Notes: generated by a model not told the origin, from the sequence alone. A stretch of 64,000 bases of DNA from Pisaster brevispinus (GCA_023634235.1 JAMKCF010000018.1:4059474-4123473); one strand, 5' to 3'; positions 46,216 to 60,683 are shown, numbered from the stretch's first letter. Made by a program: numbers and translations.

Positions 46216-49200
46216 CTACTTAAAAGTAAAAAAACTTCTTGAGATCTTTGCTTGGACTGGTAAAGCCTGCCTGGACCTCGATACACAGCCAGGCAGCAGA
46301 TGTTGAACTGTGCTCCCTGACCCTTAAAACCCCCACCTGGACAATCGACTGGACCAGATAAGTTTATCTGGTGAATAATCTCCATCACATGTTCAACCGA
46401 ACCTACTTGTTTTAATTAAACACTACGGGCGTTCAAGACTCTGATTTAATGTCATCATCTTAGAAACAGCAAAAGAAAAAAAATGACATGCCGGTTCTTC
46501 CTTGATGAGCTTTGCCTCCTCACCGCCCGAAGAAACCCCTGTAATCTGTCTTTTGGGTGTGTCCCCCCCCCTATCTGGGGACCATGCTGCTTGGTACGGG
46601 CCGTGTTTAAGAACACCCCAGCCTGCCGTACAAGTAGAGTCAGCGGCTTCACGCCGATACCCTGTGGTTTTACTATGAAAACAATATGTGGAGGTTTTTT
46701 TTCACGGTCGCTTTGGGCTGGAATTATTGGCGATTCAAACGGGGGTGATGGAATGTAGCTTGTATATATGACATATGGGATGAGTATACATGTATCTTGT
46801 AAGGTTTGCGCGCCGCGTAGTATGGTTCTTGTCTTGGAGGAATGGCGGGGAGTTTTTTACACATGTGAAGGTCACACCCGAAAGGTCATAATGTGACGAT
46901 AGTACCATCATGGCGTCTCGGTAGACTTGGGTTCTCGTTCTGTGAATAGAGAAAGCCCTCGGCAGTCTTTGTCCGATCTTTATTTATAGGGGCCCTTTGA
47001 TGAAGAGTTGACAAAGTTTTGCAGACCGTCAGCAAAAATTATCTTTCCAAGTGAGTGCACAAATTATGTACTAAAATAGTCTTCAGCCAAGTTAGCCTCG
47101 GGCTCCTTGTACAGACGAACAAAATGATGTCATGCATCATAACACGCTACAATCCCACCAGTAGAAACCAACGAGTTCAAATCCAGACATGGGGGATCGT
47201 GTAATGCTACAAGTTGAGGCCAACGACTTCAAAAATCTTGATACAGCGATAGCATTCGTAGTCCCGTCATTCCAGGCGTTTTGATGAATTGATAAGGGAA
47301 ACCAACGCCACGGAACACATGTTCCACACGTTGAGGAAGCGTTTCATCACAGATTGTGGTATTAGCGGCTGGTAAGAGAGACTAATGCGGACAAGGTTCA
47401 CCTATATAAGGCGGAAGCTGAAGGTTTTCCGTTTGAATCGGAACCAAACAAAAAAGCCGCACCAAAGACTGTGAAGGCTCGGAATTCCCAGAAGTCATTG
47501 GGGTTTTGATTGATGTGAAACTGGTTGGTGTTGAGTGGCTTCGTAAAAACTTAGGTCTATTTCTCTATGGTCAAAATACTACTGAAATCATGGTGTTGCT
47601 ATTGGTTGCATTCCATGTATGCTTGTACTGGTAAATATAGTGGCATGCATCGTATCGTGAAGAGAGACCAGACTATTTTAGACCTCTCAGCCTCAGTTTG
47701 ATTGCATTTGTTTTAGAGTGAGGAGAGGTTATGATTGCTGATGAAGTTTGCTGATCCAACTTGACCACAATAATAGTGCACCCTGCAAGGGAGCTGTAGG
47801 AAACAAACAGTCACAGAATTACACCCGTATGGGAATAACATTGTGAGAATTGTTTATCAGCTGAAAAGTGTTCACAAACAATGATGACGCTTTTTGCCGG
47901 TACTGTGTTTTACAGCAAAAACCTTTTGCGTCACATTCGTAGAGATTTAGGACTTCTGTGATTCCGGACTTGTAATTGGTAGTCGTTTATTGTTAGAACC
48001 TGACTCTAAAATGTTGCATTTGAATTTGATGCAAACAAACTTGACCTGTTTGAAACAAAGTAAGTTTTTTTCTATTGGTGTTTGTTTACAGTTGTTGTAG
48101 AAGGTCCCTGTTGATTTTCTGACCTACTAAAAATACAGAAGCAAAACAGAGTTGGTACACTTTGTCTTGAAGTCATTCACGTTTACACCGAGGAAGGTAA
48201 AAAAACCACCGGATCCTCAGCTATTACTTTGGCCGTCTACTCACCCGTCTGAGACCCACTCATTATTCTCCATCCTCTCGCCCGATTACCTCCTCGACCC
48301 GTAACCTCATTTCACACTCGATTTACCATCTCAAGGTTCCAATGGGGCACCACCAAATCCACCTCAGGTGTATTTTGGGGGGAGATTAAGAAGTTTGCAA
48401 ACTTCTCCCAGAACAAATTGCAGCTGTGAATTTGTTCAGACAGAAAGATGAAAAATAGGGAAACAGCCCCCGGTTGTTTGTGTTCTTTCTTCTGTTGTGT
48501 AATTGGCTTTTTTTGGTGGTAACCCTTGGGTTTAATTTTACAATTCTTTGATTTGTCTTTCGTTAACCGGAATAACCATCGAATGTATTCACATGTTATT
48601 AAAGGGGGTAAGCAACAGGAGTGTGGAACATGTAAACAGGCGTCACTGTAGACCAATAACAGAAAATAAATACCGTAGAAGTACAAATACTGCTGATGTA
48701 AAATAATGAACCACTTGACGAAAAGTTTGACGTCAGTTTTTTTTTGGAATCAAATTATGTACTGATTTACAAATGAACCTAGCGACATTCAGTGATCGTC
48801 ATCCCCTTAGTAAGTCGATTTGATATTTTGTTACCCCCCCCCCCCCTTCAGTTGTTCTTTCACTGCGAAGTGACCGTTAAAACCTCGTCTCTATTTCCCG
48901 TGCCCACTCGAGACAATCCATTACGGGTGAAACACGCTCGCCCTCTCGTTCACGATTCGCGGTGCATTTACCGGCTAAAACGCTCTCGAAATACTTCGCA
49001 AACGACGGCAAAACCCCGGAGCACCAGGACAGCAACAATATGCCTCGAGATTAATGGCCGATGTGGAGTGGAGTTTCCCCTAAGATGGAGATATGTTTTG
49101 CCTCCTTCTCTCTTGGATTGGAAAGGATTTTTTTGTCAGTCAGTCGACAAGTTCACGGAGAGCTTTTTTTTTGACAGAGTTTTTCAGAGGGAAAAGAGAA

Positions 49201-51992
49201 TGAAAAATTGACGGTCGGGAGTCGGACAGTTTCGAGTGGACTTTAGAGCTAATGGTCTTTCTACAGTGGGGGCGTTGGTATGGTTGGGGAAATGTTTTTG
49301 GAAGAGTCATTTTCCTTTTTTTTCAGGACAAAATGTTGTACTTTAACCCTTTTTTGATGACATAGTTGCCAAGGTGGGAACCTACTGTTTGCGACGTTTC
49401 ATGGAAACCAAAATGGCCGCCATTTGAACATCAACGCGGTTCGGTTGAAATAATATGGCAATTATTTTTGGTTTAAATCAACTGATTTCAAAATAACATA
49501 AAGTCTGTCTTATCTCCGATGGACATTTCTTATAATTACTGTTTATTTGAAACCGGAAAATTTGAGGATTTTAGTCGCATCTGTAATTTTAACAATCGGA
49601 GTATAAGAAACAATTTATTCATGACTCAACTATCTGTTGTGAACTGGCGTACCTGGGCCAAATTTTATTTAGCTACTAAGGCACAACAAAGTAGCTAAGC
49701 ACAACAAAATCATGCTTACCAGAATAATGTGACCAGCAAAAAATATCATGACTGGTATACTGCTCATTTGCGCATAGCAGATTTTTTTTAAGCGATAAAT
49801 TGGGCCCAGATGATTGGGGCCACATCAAAAAAAAAAAATCACTTTCAAAGTTACGTCACAATTTCAAGAATATTGACCTCAAAGATTGACCTCTGTGTCC
49901 ATCTGTGTCAAACCTTTGTGTCAAACCACTTGCGCTAATCAGACCCTCTCTCAAAATCTGGTTTTCCGTATCAAAATTTGTTTTTACGGGAAGTTGCCAA
50001 TCACAAGGCCGTAAAACTAGCCATTCGAGGTGATGGCTAAAAGATGGGAAAGGGTGTAACAGAATAGAAAACCCCAAAAGTTGAAAAATTTTCATTGATA
50101 TTGCGTTTGAAACTGGACAAGAAGAGGCAGAAGGGAACCGGCTCAGTAAGGCAGTAGATGGGAAGAAGTTTGATGAGTATCGCGGAGTAGTCATTGTTCT
50201 TTGTACTGAGAGTCTGTTCGTCCTGCAGCAGCATTATCACCATCCATTTTTGACTCCAAGAAAATACTTGTCTTTGACGAGATCCCTAGAGGCAATTTAT
50301 CTATAGGCTATTAGAGTTTTTTTTCTTCTTTTCCTTTACCTCAAGAATTACTTGAGTGTACCTGCATGACCACTTAAACCATAAGGAGCCAACCTCGGTG
50401 CTAGTTGTATGTCAAGTTGAGGCTGTCAAGAGTGTTTTCACGGGCACTTAAACTGACCGTGATACTACCACTTTATCCTACCGTGTTTCCTTCGTTTTGT
50501 ACGGCCTCTTCATCCGGTCGCCGCCCGCTCGGGATGGGAGCTTTGGTTGCTTAACATAAAACCCACTTAAAATAGCTATTTATATCAGAAGCTGGCGTTT
50601 TGTGCGACGTTTTTAGTCTTAAATGTTTTCTGTTTGATTTGTGGCAAATTTGTTTAGACAATGTTCAATTCCTGTAATATCGAAGCATGTGTCAGAACAA
50701 AATGAAAAGTAATTGACATGTTGGCCGATGTTGAAGTTATTTCGTTATTGCAAATCTAATCTCGAAAGGAAATGATAACGATAGTCTATAAAGATGACAA
50801 CAAAAAGATACTCCTATTTTATAAGCCGAAAGCCCCGCCTCCCCCCTCTCGTTCAAATCTACATCCCAATCCATCATGGCTTTTAGCCAAATTCGAATCA
50901 GACATAAAATACACTTAAATATGGTCCGGTTGTAATACAGTTAAGAGCTTAGTCAATAACAATCCATTACGAGGGGAAAGGAGAATGCATGGGGGAAAGT
51001 GACGACAAAATGTCCCCCGCTGTAACCACACGAGGTACGGTATTAAAATAGGTTTGTGGGGCGCCGCAGCGTGCACGGTTCGCATCAGGCGTTGAGATGT
51101 ATCTGCTTGACAAAAAAAGAAAGAAAAAAAGAAGAAGGCATATTTCTCCCTTCTTTACTCCAAAGTAAACTCATTATCCCTCGTCATTGACATATTTTAT
51201 CATCTTTTGATGTTGGAGGTCTACAGTTTAAAAGTGGCTCCCTCATCTCGACATTTAGAAATCGTCCGCTTGTCGACAGAAACGAAATAACCTCTTTTTT
51301 CGTTTCCGTGCGTTGAGGACGGGATAGCCGTTTTTAATTTGCGATGTCTGGTTGCGACACCTAAATCTTCGGGGAGTTTTGGGTGGGGGTGTGGGGGTGG
51401 GGGGATTCCAAGATCCACTGGCCTTCAATAAACTCGCGTGAAATCTACGGTTTTTTTCCTTCTCTTGGGCATTGCTAATCTAAGAGCCCTGGATGGTTTA
51501 ACCAAGATATGAGTTTTAATTGCGAATTCTACTATAAGTAACAGCTGCTTATTTGCGCTGACGCGGGGTGCTGCGTCCGAGCCGCGACCACACCAAAATT
51601 CACTACAGATGTTTAGTACCAAGCCTATGGTATCAATCCTCCATGATGTTAAAAGAGGGTTGTGATCAGATGGGTGTGAGAGCTTTGGGTGTAAGGGCTG
51701 TCATATTATTTTTATCCCACAATCAGCCGATGACATATGTCATGAATTGTCGTCCAAAAAACCCGCCCCGCCTTCTCGGGGATCTGTCGGGGATGACCTG
51801 AGGATGAGGTTCATGATCTTTGTAGTTCGAGAGGTTCGGAAGTAATACTCGGGGATAGTCGTCTTGGCGGAGCTTTTTAAGAGGCAAAGTGATCTCAGAA
51901 ACTCACTTAGCACAGGCAACTTTGTAAAGAGTAGACAATGCTCCATGACTGGGAATCCTTTGTGACAGCCCACCGGGTTGAAGTAGGTTGGG

Positions 51993-52190
51993 AGGAGGAG
52001 GAGGGGGGGGGGTCGGTAAGTGGCTGGTTATAACCCCCCGGCCCCCCCCCCCCATCCTAAGGTGTCTTCACTGTGTTCTGGGAATTTCAGTAATTTATTA
52101 GAGGATCTTAGGGGGGGGGGGGGTACTTCTGTACAAAACGAAAAGTGTGTGTTAAAGTATGGGAACAATTGGAGTTGGGAGGGGGGGGCA
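51993..52190. repeat. cluster of G and C runs
   Basis: Contains (GGA)n into a run of 10 G, a run of about 12 C after CCCCCCGG, a run of about 14 G near 52111-52124 and another of 8 near 52180. Opposite-strand runs 100 bp apart could pair. Confidence 0.8.
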
Positions 52191-54444
52191 CACCTTCTGC
52201 CAGATATAGGGCATCTTAGGCTGGAGTTGGGCAGCTTGGGTTTGTGCGTTCTAATTCCTCAATTAATTTGCAGCAAACCATCACTGCGACCAGCAGACTT
52301 TAAACAAGAAGGTAAAGCCTACATATTATGGGGGGAACACGGCATCGCTACAATTCCATTCATGATGACATTACAACCGCAAAACTATATAATAAAATTA
52401 TGCCCTGCTCCCATTCACCGGCAAGACGCCCTCCTTAGGCACCCATTAACGCATCCCATCGCTAGGGTTTTTAGTAGTGAGAAATTAAGTCGCGAGGATC
52501 AACTAATGCGGCCAGTAGTAGTGAGGGAACTGCGTTGATATTTGAACCTTGAAGTCTCAGACGATTCAATACGACTCGTTGATTGCAGCTGACTTCAAAA
52601 TGAGGGTTCGTGACGGGGGGTGGGGCGAATTGGGACCGCAAGACCTACTTGTAATCACACATCGCATCTGATGAACCAATCTAAATTAAGATTTTTTTTT
52701 CTCTTCTTCTCAGTCTTCTTTGGAAGGGATGTTGTCTTGTACGTGTTATTTTTAAGGCTTGGTTGGCGTGTGGACGTGTGTGGTTTTGGTGTGGTGGGAT
52801 ATCAAATAGGCTCAGGTTATATAGATGTCAGATAGTTACGTTAACAATGTCATGAGTGTTGGGTTTTTTTTTAAATCAAGTTGTCGAGTCGTTAATTTGG
52901 CAAGGTCGACCTGATGTACACAGTCATAAAGTAAATCGATGGGTTGATGGGTCAAGCATTTTGTTAAAGTAGCGCTCTTGACCTGATTTTTTTTTTTTTT
53001 TAAGGAGATTGAAATTTCGTTCATGTTTGGTGGATGTTGGACGATGGAGTGTGTGTTCTTTATGGTTGGATGGAGCAAGAGAGACGGAGTGTATTGTCGG
53101 CCACTTTGTCTGACCACAGAAAAAACAACTTGTTCGTCATCTTCACCTGACCTTGTTTTTTCCCCCATCGCGGGTGTCTAGAGGCACATCCTCTATTGGT
53201 TCCAAGACGGCAAAAAATAAACCCTCCCTCAAAATAACCCATTTAAGCTATCCATCCAAAGGGAGAGAGTGTTACAACCGCACTAATCTTATCGTTCTGT
53301 TCATCTTGACGCCTTTTAGAACTTAAGTAACAGTTCATATTTATTTGATGGAGTTGTAGATTGTTTCAGTCTGTCTTTGTGAGGGGTGGGGGGGGGGGGG
53401 TGTGACACCGGGACCTACAGAAGAAACAAAAGACCTGTACAGAGATCTAAAGTCACTGATTGTAACAAAGTGTGAAGGTAGAGTCAAACACACCGGGCCT
53501 GGCATGATTATGATCGGGGGGCAAACCCAGCTGTGGTCCCCCACCCGCCACTTCGAATTTCCCGCTCTCATCTCGATCTCTCCTGACCTATTGCAAAGGG
53601 AGGTCAAACTCGGCATTTACTCTTAAAGGGACTGTATCATAAATAGGTTGGTTTTCTGAAAAACTCAAGCCAATCTCGGGTCGTTGAGATGGCATAATAA
53701 ATCAGGCTAACCCGGAAGAGTTTAGTCAAGTAAGCTCCCGTGCAACGTAATTTTTATTCCATTCATTCATGATTCGTTTATTAACTGCAATATTGCTTTC
53801 GATTTTTTTTCCATCTAATTTTGAGCAGCGTATTTTCCTTACAGACTGCAAGCCTAATGAAATGGTCTTTTCTATTTTTTTCCCTTCTCTACTCTTGTAC
53901 TGCTCCTTTAACCTCTTGTAGCCTGAGTTCCTATCACGCACAGGGAAGGGTAGATAATCTAGACAGGCCGGGGAAGGGGGCAGGGGGAAGTGTTGGAATA
54001 TTTCCACTCGATATACGCTGTGCAGGACCTTAGGTATGACGTCATCATCCCCCCCACCCAAGAGCTGAACTGTGATGGGGGGACACACACAAATCAAATT
54101 ATCACAGAATAACCAGTGTTAAGGTAGATTACTAATGCAAACTGAATGTGAACTGACTGAGATAAGTACACGCTACTTAAATATTACAGTTGGATTTTGT
54201 CACAGTTTAGGGGTATGGGATAAGTCTTTGGCCTGAGTCATGTAGCTATGGTAACCAGTAGATACAAGAAACATACTTCAGGACTGACAAGTTCGTTCCT
54301 CTTTTTAGAGCGATAGTGCAGTTGAATTTTCCCCCAAAACTGCCCGTTGAGTTTTTGGTGTAAGCTTGCTAAATGAGTCATGTTTTTTCAATGTTCTGAC
54401 CAAAAAAAATTAAAAATGCTTGCTAGATAATATCATCCTAAATT

Positions 54445-54590
54445 GTTGAAGTAGACTGCATCATGATGGACGGCCAGACATTTTCTTTTAGTGTTTACAT
54501 CAATGTAACCAAATTGAGGCTGGGCGGAATAGACTGGCTCTGTTTCGTAGGGTTAGAATTAGTATTCAACACTTGCTCAGTGCATACGTG
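54445..54590. repeat. diverged dispersed repeat, copy 1
   Basis: Shares TGTAACCAAA(T/C)TGAGGCT and a GTTAGAATTAGTATT / CTGGAATTAGCATT block with 59278-59405 in the same orientation. Similarity is moderate. The family is unknown. Confidence 0.55.
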
Positions 54591-55260
54591 GAACCAGTCA
54601 AAGATGATGACAGAGTCGTAAAACTCCAGGTGACCAGTCATTTCTAATTTTACTTTCAATTCTTCAAACCTCCGGCTCTATGATTGATGATAGATACAGG
54701 TGAAACCAATGTTCTCTGGATTTGGATTTTTATTCTGGGTTGACCTTCGACCCATGGACACTTTGCCGCGACTGGGGAGTCTCAAATGCCCAACAAATCT
54801 TGCTCGAGACTTCTTACATCGTTTATCTTTATCTGTCTATCTCTTGCTTTCCAATTTTTTTTTACATCTTTCTCATAAAAGTGACGAGAAAGGACTAAAA
54901 CGATATGTTGCTGCTGAGTGCTGAGGTAACCGTTGTTTTCTTAGTTAAACAATTCTGGGTTGTTGGCTCTCTCAATTCTCAATGATGTATTGTTGCTATG
55001 TATATATATTTTTAGAAACACATTTGGTGACTTCAAAAATGTTAGAAGATAGTGACGGTTGTTAAATGTTACAAATTGTGTTTGCTTTTAAAAAAACAAA
55101 ATGAAAAATGTAATGTACAGTTTTGAATAAGTCATCGAGAATCGCAATCGTTATTTGTCACGGTTTGCGCTTTCCTTTACATCTCTCTGATTTCTCGAAA
55201 GTTGCCTTCAAAGAGTCCATTAAAACTGCTTCCAATCTGACCGCGAATCAGTAAACACTC

Positions 55261-55388
55261 CATCGTTACGGGGCCAGCTGCCGGGGCGAGTTGCGGCACC
55301 GTGGATCGCCTTGACTGCCTACCGGGTCCGTCGTCCCCTGGCGGCCCGCCACATCACGGCATCGCGGTCCCGATGGCTCCCGTGCGAC
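55261..55388. other. sharp GC-rich island in intron 2
   Basis: About 130 bp that are by eye near two thirds G+C and CpG-rich, from ACGGGGCCAGCTGCCGGGG to CGATGGCTCCCGTGCGAC, with AT-rich DNA on both sides. No frame resembles a known protein and I do not recognise it as rRNA or tRNA. It could be a regulatory island or a small insertion. Confidence 0.5.
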
Positions 55389-57860
55389 TAATAAGTCGAT
55401 TCTAGCTCGATTAACTTCATCAACTCTCGATACTACATGAAGACTATACTTTAAAGGAGGGGTATCAAAATAATATGCCCGTTAAAAAACAACAATTTTA
55501 TCTCCCCTTTTCGGAGTAAAAAGATGACTGAGTTGACGCTCCTTTGAAAGTTTCTGCCACTTTTATCCTACCATCGTCGAGACAAACAGCAAAACAAACA
55601 TTCACAAACAGAACTTTCTTTGTGTTCATGGTTATTTTTAAAACGGAAAGCGATTCCTAACTGATGGCTCAATTTAGACTTTGCATTGTCAGAAACAAGG
55701 CAGTTTGAGTGATATTCTTTTACAGCTCATTAGTTAGCAGCTAGGCATTCATGTCATAATGTTACGGAGACCGATAAACCAAATATCTGGGATTTCTAGC
55801 GATTAGTTCCTTTAAGCTTTCCATTCTTCGGACTTACTTTTGTCGGTAGGGGATCAACTCTGAGATTTATACGGCTTCGTAAAGCAATTCTTGTGATTTT
55901 GATGCGGTCGTAAATTGTTGATATATGTTTAAAGTTTGGCCGTTCGACATGGAGATTGAGCGCAGTGTGTAAACGGCAGGGTTGTATTACAGCTTGTGGA
56001 ATTTCGGTTTTTTTTTTGTGACTGTGTTTACGACTGTGTTTTCATTAAGGTAATTGTTTATTGATGGTGTTTCTTATTTAATTAATGAACGCATTTTCCC
56101 CCGTCACTTGGTCGTTGACAAAGCGGTTAGAGAACTAAACATCGCATTCACGTCTAAGTATCTTGTATTATGTATGAAGTATGAACAACATTCAAATCAT
56201 ATTGGCGGTCATCTATAAATTCAAGAAGTTTATATAATCGTGTTTTGTGGGGTGAAAAGACTTTCCATTCCAACTTGTGCAAACACAGACTTAACGTGCA
56301 TTACTATGAAGTCATATTAAAGGAGGTATGTATTTCAAATCACTGTTTTAAACTGTGTATGAACTTAGGCAAACAAAATACCAGATTATAGACACCAGGC
56401 ACTTTGTAGTATATCCACACCACGTCTTCCCACGAGGTCCTTGTACTTTCATATTCTTTTTTGAAATCTACTTTGGAAAATGATTTCCATGTTTTAAATC
56501 GATTATCCTATACCCGAAGAAAATACATTAAACTCTTTAACATTTTATATTAAGCTATATTTTGATGAGGAATGACATGTGTGTGCATGGACAAACTTTT
56601 ACATTTACTTAAAAGAGCCAAGGGCATCTGAAGAATGAATTGACTTCGGTGGGTGAAGTTTTTTTAAATAAATATTTCTTGCTAATTTAAAGGGACCGCC
56701 GCGGTAAGACTAAAAACACTGTCTTCCATTCACTCATCTGCTGCTTATCTACTGCACCTTTAAAAGTAGGGCTTTGAAGAAAGAAAGAAAAAAGGGTAAG
56801 AATCGAAGACAAATTTTGTGAAGTTTGTCAACTTGGGTTTATAGGAGATCCATTTTTAGTTTACAATTTTTAGAATTGTGCTTCAGAAAGAGTTGCCTAC
56901 ATGGAAACTTGAAAAAAATATATCACCGCTGTTGACTTGTAACGCATTGTGAGTCACGGCTCTGAGTGGGTGCAGAAGAAGAAGAAAAAAAATGGTTGTT
57001 TTTCTTCTGAAGGGGGAAAGGCTAGGGGGCCCCCACACAACCTGCCTTGCTCATCAATGACGTCATAACAGTGTCTTCTTCGTGACCGGGTCACCGGAAG
57101 TTGGTGGATATAAGAGGCGTCGGACGTCTTGGCGGAGACTCACGTATACAGGGGTAGAGATAAAACGGACATGGCGGTCGTGTGGTGTTCTCTCGTGGTG
57201 AATGCCCATAGCTAACATAGTCGCCCTTTCGAAACCTTTTTTGTAAATGGACGTTGTGGTGTGTTGTAGGTTTAATCATGATATGATGATGTTGCTAGAA
57301 TTATGCGGTAAACCAAGGGCAATGTGACTATTACTGATTCTAAGTAATTGGTAAATAACATGTTTGAAAACTAGCCAAGAAGTTTGGCGTACGTATGAAA
57401 GGGGGTACTCCTTGTGAACCTATAGATGGATTTATTTATATTATACTTATTATGGAATGTATAGTGCACATTGAAACATGCAGCAACCTTTGCATTTTCT
57501 GCTCTTGCAAATCAATGTCACCACAGCAAACATATTATAAGTAGGATCATGAAACCATCCATATAAGATTCAGGAAATATTCCCTTGAAAAGTAAGCACG
57601 AAACGTTCAGTACTGTTTCCAATCACGTTGGACATGTAATGTTAGACGCCCCAAACATAATTATTGTGGTTTCGTAAAATTATTTGGCACGAGGACAAAC
57701 TTCGGCTTTTTGTACTTAAGTTTCTGCCCAGCTTTGGTGCTGACATCTGGGATGTTACTCTCAATTTCCATTAGTGATCTCTACGATAATGCACATGACA
57801 CAACGTGGTTGATATCCAATGTTATGGTGGCAATCATGTTTTGAAGAGTTTTCTTTTTGT

Positions 57861-57930
57861 TTGTTTGTTGGGGTGTTTGTTTGTTTGTTTGTTTGTTGGG
57901 GGTGTTTGTTTGTTTGTTTGTGTGTTTTTT
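57861..57930. repeat. (TTTG)n microsatellite in two blocks
   Basis: Blocks of TTTG units separated by TTGGGGTG-type interruptions. Confidence 0.9.
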
Positions 57931-58124
57931 TACACAAAATAATGTTGGGTTTGATTCTGGTTATTTTTTTCTAAGTTAAAAATAACAACTTATGGGCTTC
58001 ATATCAGAGAGCACTCTGCTAGGGTCGAAACGTCAGGCCATGACAACATTTTGGCGAAATGAGACTCATGAAATGATTGTAGATTATGATTATTAGTATC
58101 TCATTGATTATGATACCTTCGTGC

Positions 58125-58435
58125 TTTAACGAAGTCAACATGTGACAAAATACTAAACCGTATGGCAATGAACCCAATCTATACCCACTAAAAGTACAAC
58201 AGCGTCGGCTGAGACTAGCAGGGCACTCCTACTGAAGCACCACAGAACCTGTCTCCCAGCTTATCACCTGATCACCGAAACATGGAAAGAGAAATAAAAT
58301 GGGATGACAAAAGCTCAGCTACACACTGATGCAGTTGCCAGGGACATCGGGGTGCTTCCCACTGATCTTTCCCAACTTTAATGAGGGATAGACGAGAATG
58401 GGCAAATCTCAACATGATTCCGATCTCAGTCGACT
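58125..58435 (+). pseudogene. dead 3' end of a non-LTR retrotransposon (reverse transcriptase C-terminal region)
   Basis: From 58197 the + strand reads QQRRLRLAGHSY, stop, STTEPVSQLIT, stop, SPKHGKR. It continues after a frame change as DAVARDIGVLPTD and then TLMRDRREWANLN. These are the familiar tail motifs of LINE-type polyproteins (R-RLRxAGH, W-P-HGKR, D-A-x-D-G). In-frame stops sit where Arg and Trp are expected and at least two frameshifts are present, so the copy is inactive. I think it RTE- or related-clade, but this is not settled. It ends close to a (GA)n run. Confidence 0.8.
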
Positions 58436-58456
58436 GGAGAGAGAGAGAGAGAGAGA
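58434..58456. repeat. (GA)n microsatellite at the retrotransposon 3' edge
   Basis: About ten GA units directly after the last coding-like words of the LINE remnant. It may derive from its 3' tail or have grown later. Confidence 0.85.
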
Positions 58457-59277
58457 TTTTAAGAGCTGGCAATGGGCTTGCCATCACCATGTACTGACTA
58501 CATGAAGTCTAAGGCTTGATTATGGAAAGTAGCAAGTTGATCTGCAGGATGTCCTTATTGGGTGCTTTCAGGAAATGCCTGTCCTCTGCATTCACACTGA
58601 TCTGTGATTTGAAAATCTGCACAATCGACTTGTTTTCAATGTCTTTGCATACTACATCAGACTCTTGTTGAGAATTTAAGCATCATGGATTGTTAGCTTC
58701 TATAGTAATACTTAAAGACGGTCAGAGCACACTGATCGAAACGTCGAGTTGTTAGAGACCATGTTTTGGTTATTCAAAAGAGTTACCTTGTACATTCAAT
58801 GGCATTTCCTAGCAGGCAAGATACGCTACACTGGTCACGGGAAATTTTACATTTTGTGTGATAATTTCCACATAAATACAAGAGTTATAAAACTAACAGA
58901 CGAACAAATTTTGAGATGTGCCCCCCTTTCTTCAAATCAAAATTTAATAAAAGTCAGTGCAATTGCCATAAAATAAATATAAATAAGGTTTTATGCTTTC
59001 TATCCACTGAGCAAATCATGCCTGCATTAACTCCAGGCTCTGTGGCTCTTTTGTAAACATGTGATGTCATAGGTCACGTGGTCCATACCACAGACTCTTC
59101 TCAGACTCACCACAACCCGCAGGGATACATTTCATGTATCTACACACGACCTTAGACCAGGTCTTAATTAATGTTTATTATAAATGATTAGAACTTCAGG
59201 TGTTAATACCACGTGCAAAGCGTAAACACACAATTACCCAGACTACTTTGCCCCCCATCCCTTGTGATCTTAATAAT

Positions 59278-59405
59278 GGAGCAGCCATGTTGTTTTTTTT
59301 TCTTCCACTGTGACTCTGTAACCAAACTGAGGCTTGAAGGAGGAATGATCTAGATCCTGTCTACAGAACTGGAATTAGCATTTAGTTGTAATTGTGTTGT
59401 CAGGA
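59278..59405. repeat. diverged dispersed repeat, copy 2
   Basis: Partner of 54445-54590, sharing TGTAACCAAACTGAGGCTT and AACTGGAATTAGCATTTAG. Confidence 0.55.
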
Positions 59406-60410
59406 AACTTGACCGAAATGTCCACGGGTTGACTCAATTTGTGTAATGCTTTTAAGTTTGTAAATCGTTCTCTCTGCATTATTACCTTTACTCGGAATCG
59501 GAAAGAATTTCACGTAAATTCTTGCATTATTCTCTCCTAACCTTTAACTCAAGCATAAAGAGTGATTTCAAATCCTTTCTCCAACAAGTTTAGATGCCTA
59601 CCCTGCGTCAATAATATAAGACAACATTTTAAAAAAAAGGAAAAAAAAAGAAAAGAAAACAAAAAGATGCATCACTAAAATAAAATAGGAATATTTCACA
59701 TTTCCCATATCTTGGATAACTCCAGTCCGTTCACATTATCGGCCGCAGCTGCGAGATTACAGCCGATAAATATAGAATCTTTGCTCCACTTTCTCTCTGT
59801 TTCACGGTGGCGGGGAGCAGCCCATGTTCTCTCAAACGTACAGATTCCAACGCCGCGGTCGGCACACCGGGGGAGGGAGTAGCGAGCGTAAACTGACCTC
59901 CTCTACAGCCCGTATCAAACGTCGAGCGGCCCCGTGGGCCGGGATGGTTGGGGCTGGTGGTTTACATGGAGGTTACGCTAGGAAACTGGAGATGCCAGGT
60001 TTTGTCTGTGTGGGTGATTGGTTTAGGCAGGTGGACCATGGGTGGGGGTATGTGACGGTAAACAAAATCCATGATCTGCTGAAGTGGAACTTTTTTTTGT
60101 TCATTTCATATAGATTTATTTATGGTAAACCATGAGTTTTAAACGTGTTCATGATCGAACGGTGTATATTCTTAAAAATAAAGCCGAAATAAGCTTTCAT
60201 CAAGCATTTAATTTCCACATAGCCTGTCACTCAATACGACTCTAATTAATGTTGTATCAACCCTTTAAATTAGTTCTCAGCGACAACTTCGCCAGCCGAA
60301 CTTTGCCGTGATTTCCAACCCCCCTCATAATCAGCAGGAATATGTATGTGACATCACCCCCACCGGTAAACATGTAGCTAGCTGTATCTTGCCAGGTTTT
60401 TTTCCCCCAT

Positions 60411-60480
60411 TGACCTGTCATCATAGCCTGTCATCCAGTCTACATGTCATCATAGCTTGTCATCCAGACAACATGTCACT
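60411..60480. repeat. tandem GTCATCATAGC / GTCATCCAG words
   Basis: Two ~35-bp copies of CTGTCATCATAGC.TGTCATCCAG followed by ACATGTCA. Confidence 0.8.
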
Positions 60481-60683
60481 TTCATGGCTGCTTGTCGACT
60501 TTCACCCAACAGCTGGTTTCAGCTGCTCGTGTTGTATTGTCCGTTTTTTTCATTTCTAAAGGCAGTAACTGTGACGGCAAAAAAAACCCTTACTGCTTTC
60601 TTTCTTCTTTTAGGGGGTTACAAAGTTAACCATTTATTTTTAGGTCATTATCAACTGGGCAGATTCTTTGTAAACATTGTCTC

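Noticed and set aside
47165..47195. GAGTTCAAATCC resembling a tRNA box B
   Set aside because: No A box at the right distance and no acceptor or anticodon stems, so not a tRNA or tRNA-derived SINE.
52020..52538. 172-codon open frame on the + strand
   Set aside because: It runs through several long G and C runs, lacks an ATG with context or a family motif, and lies in intron 2.
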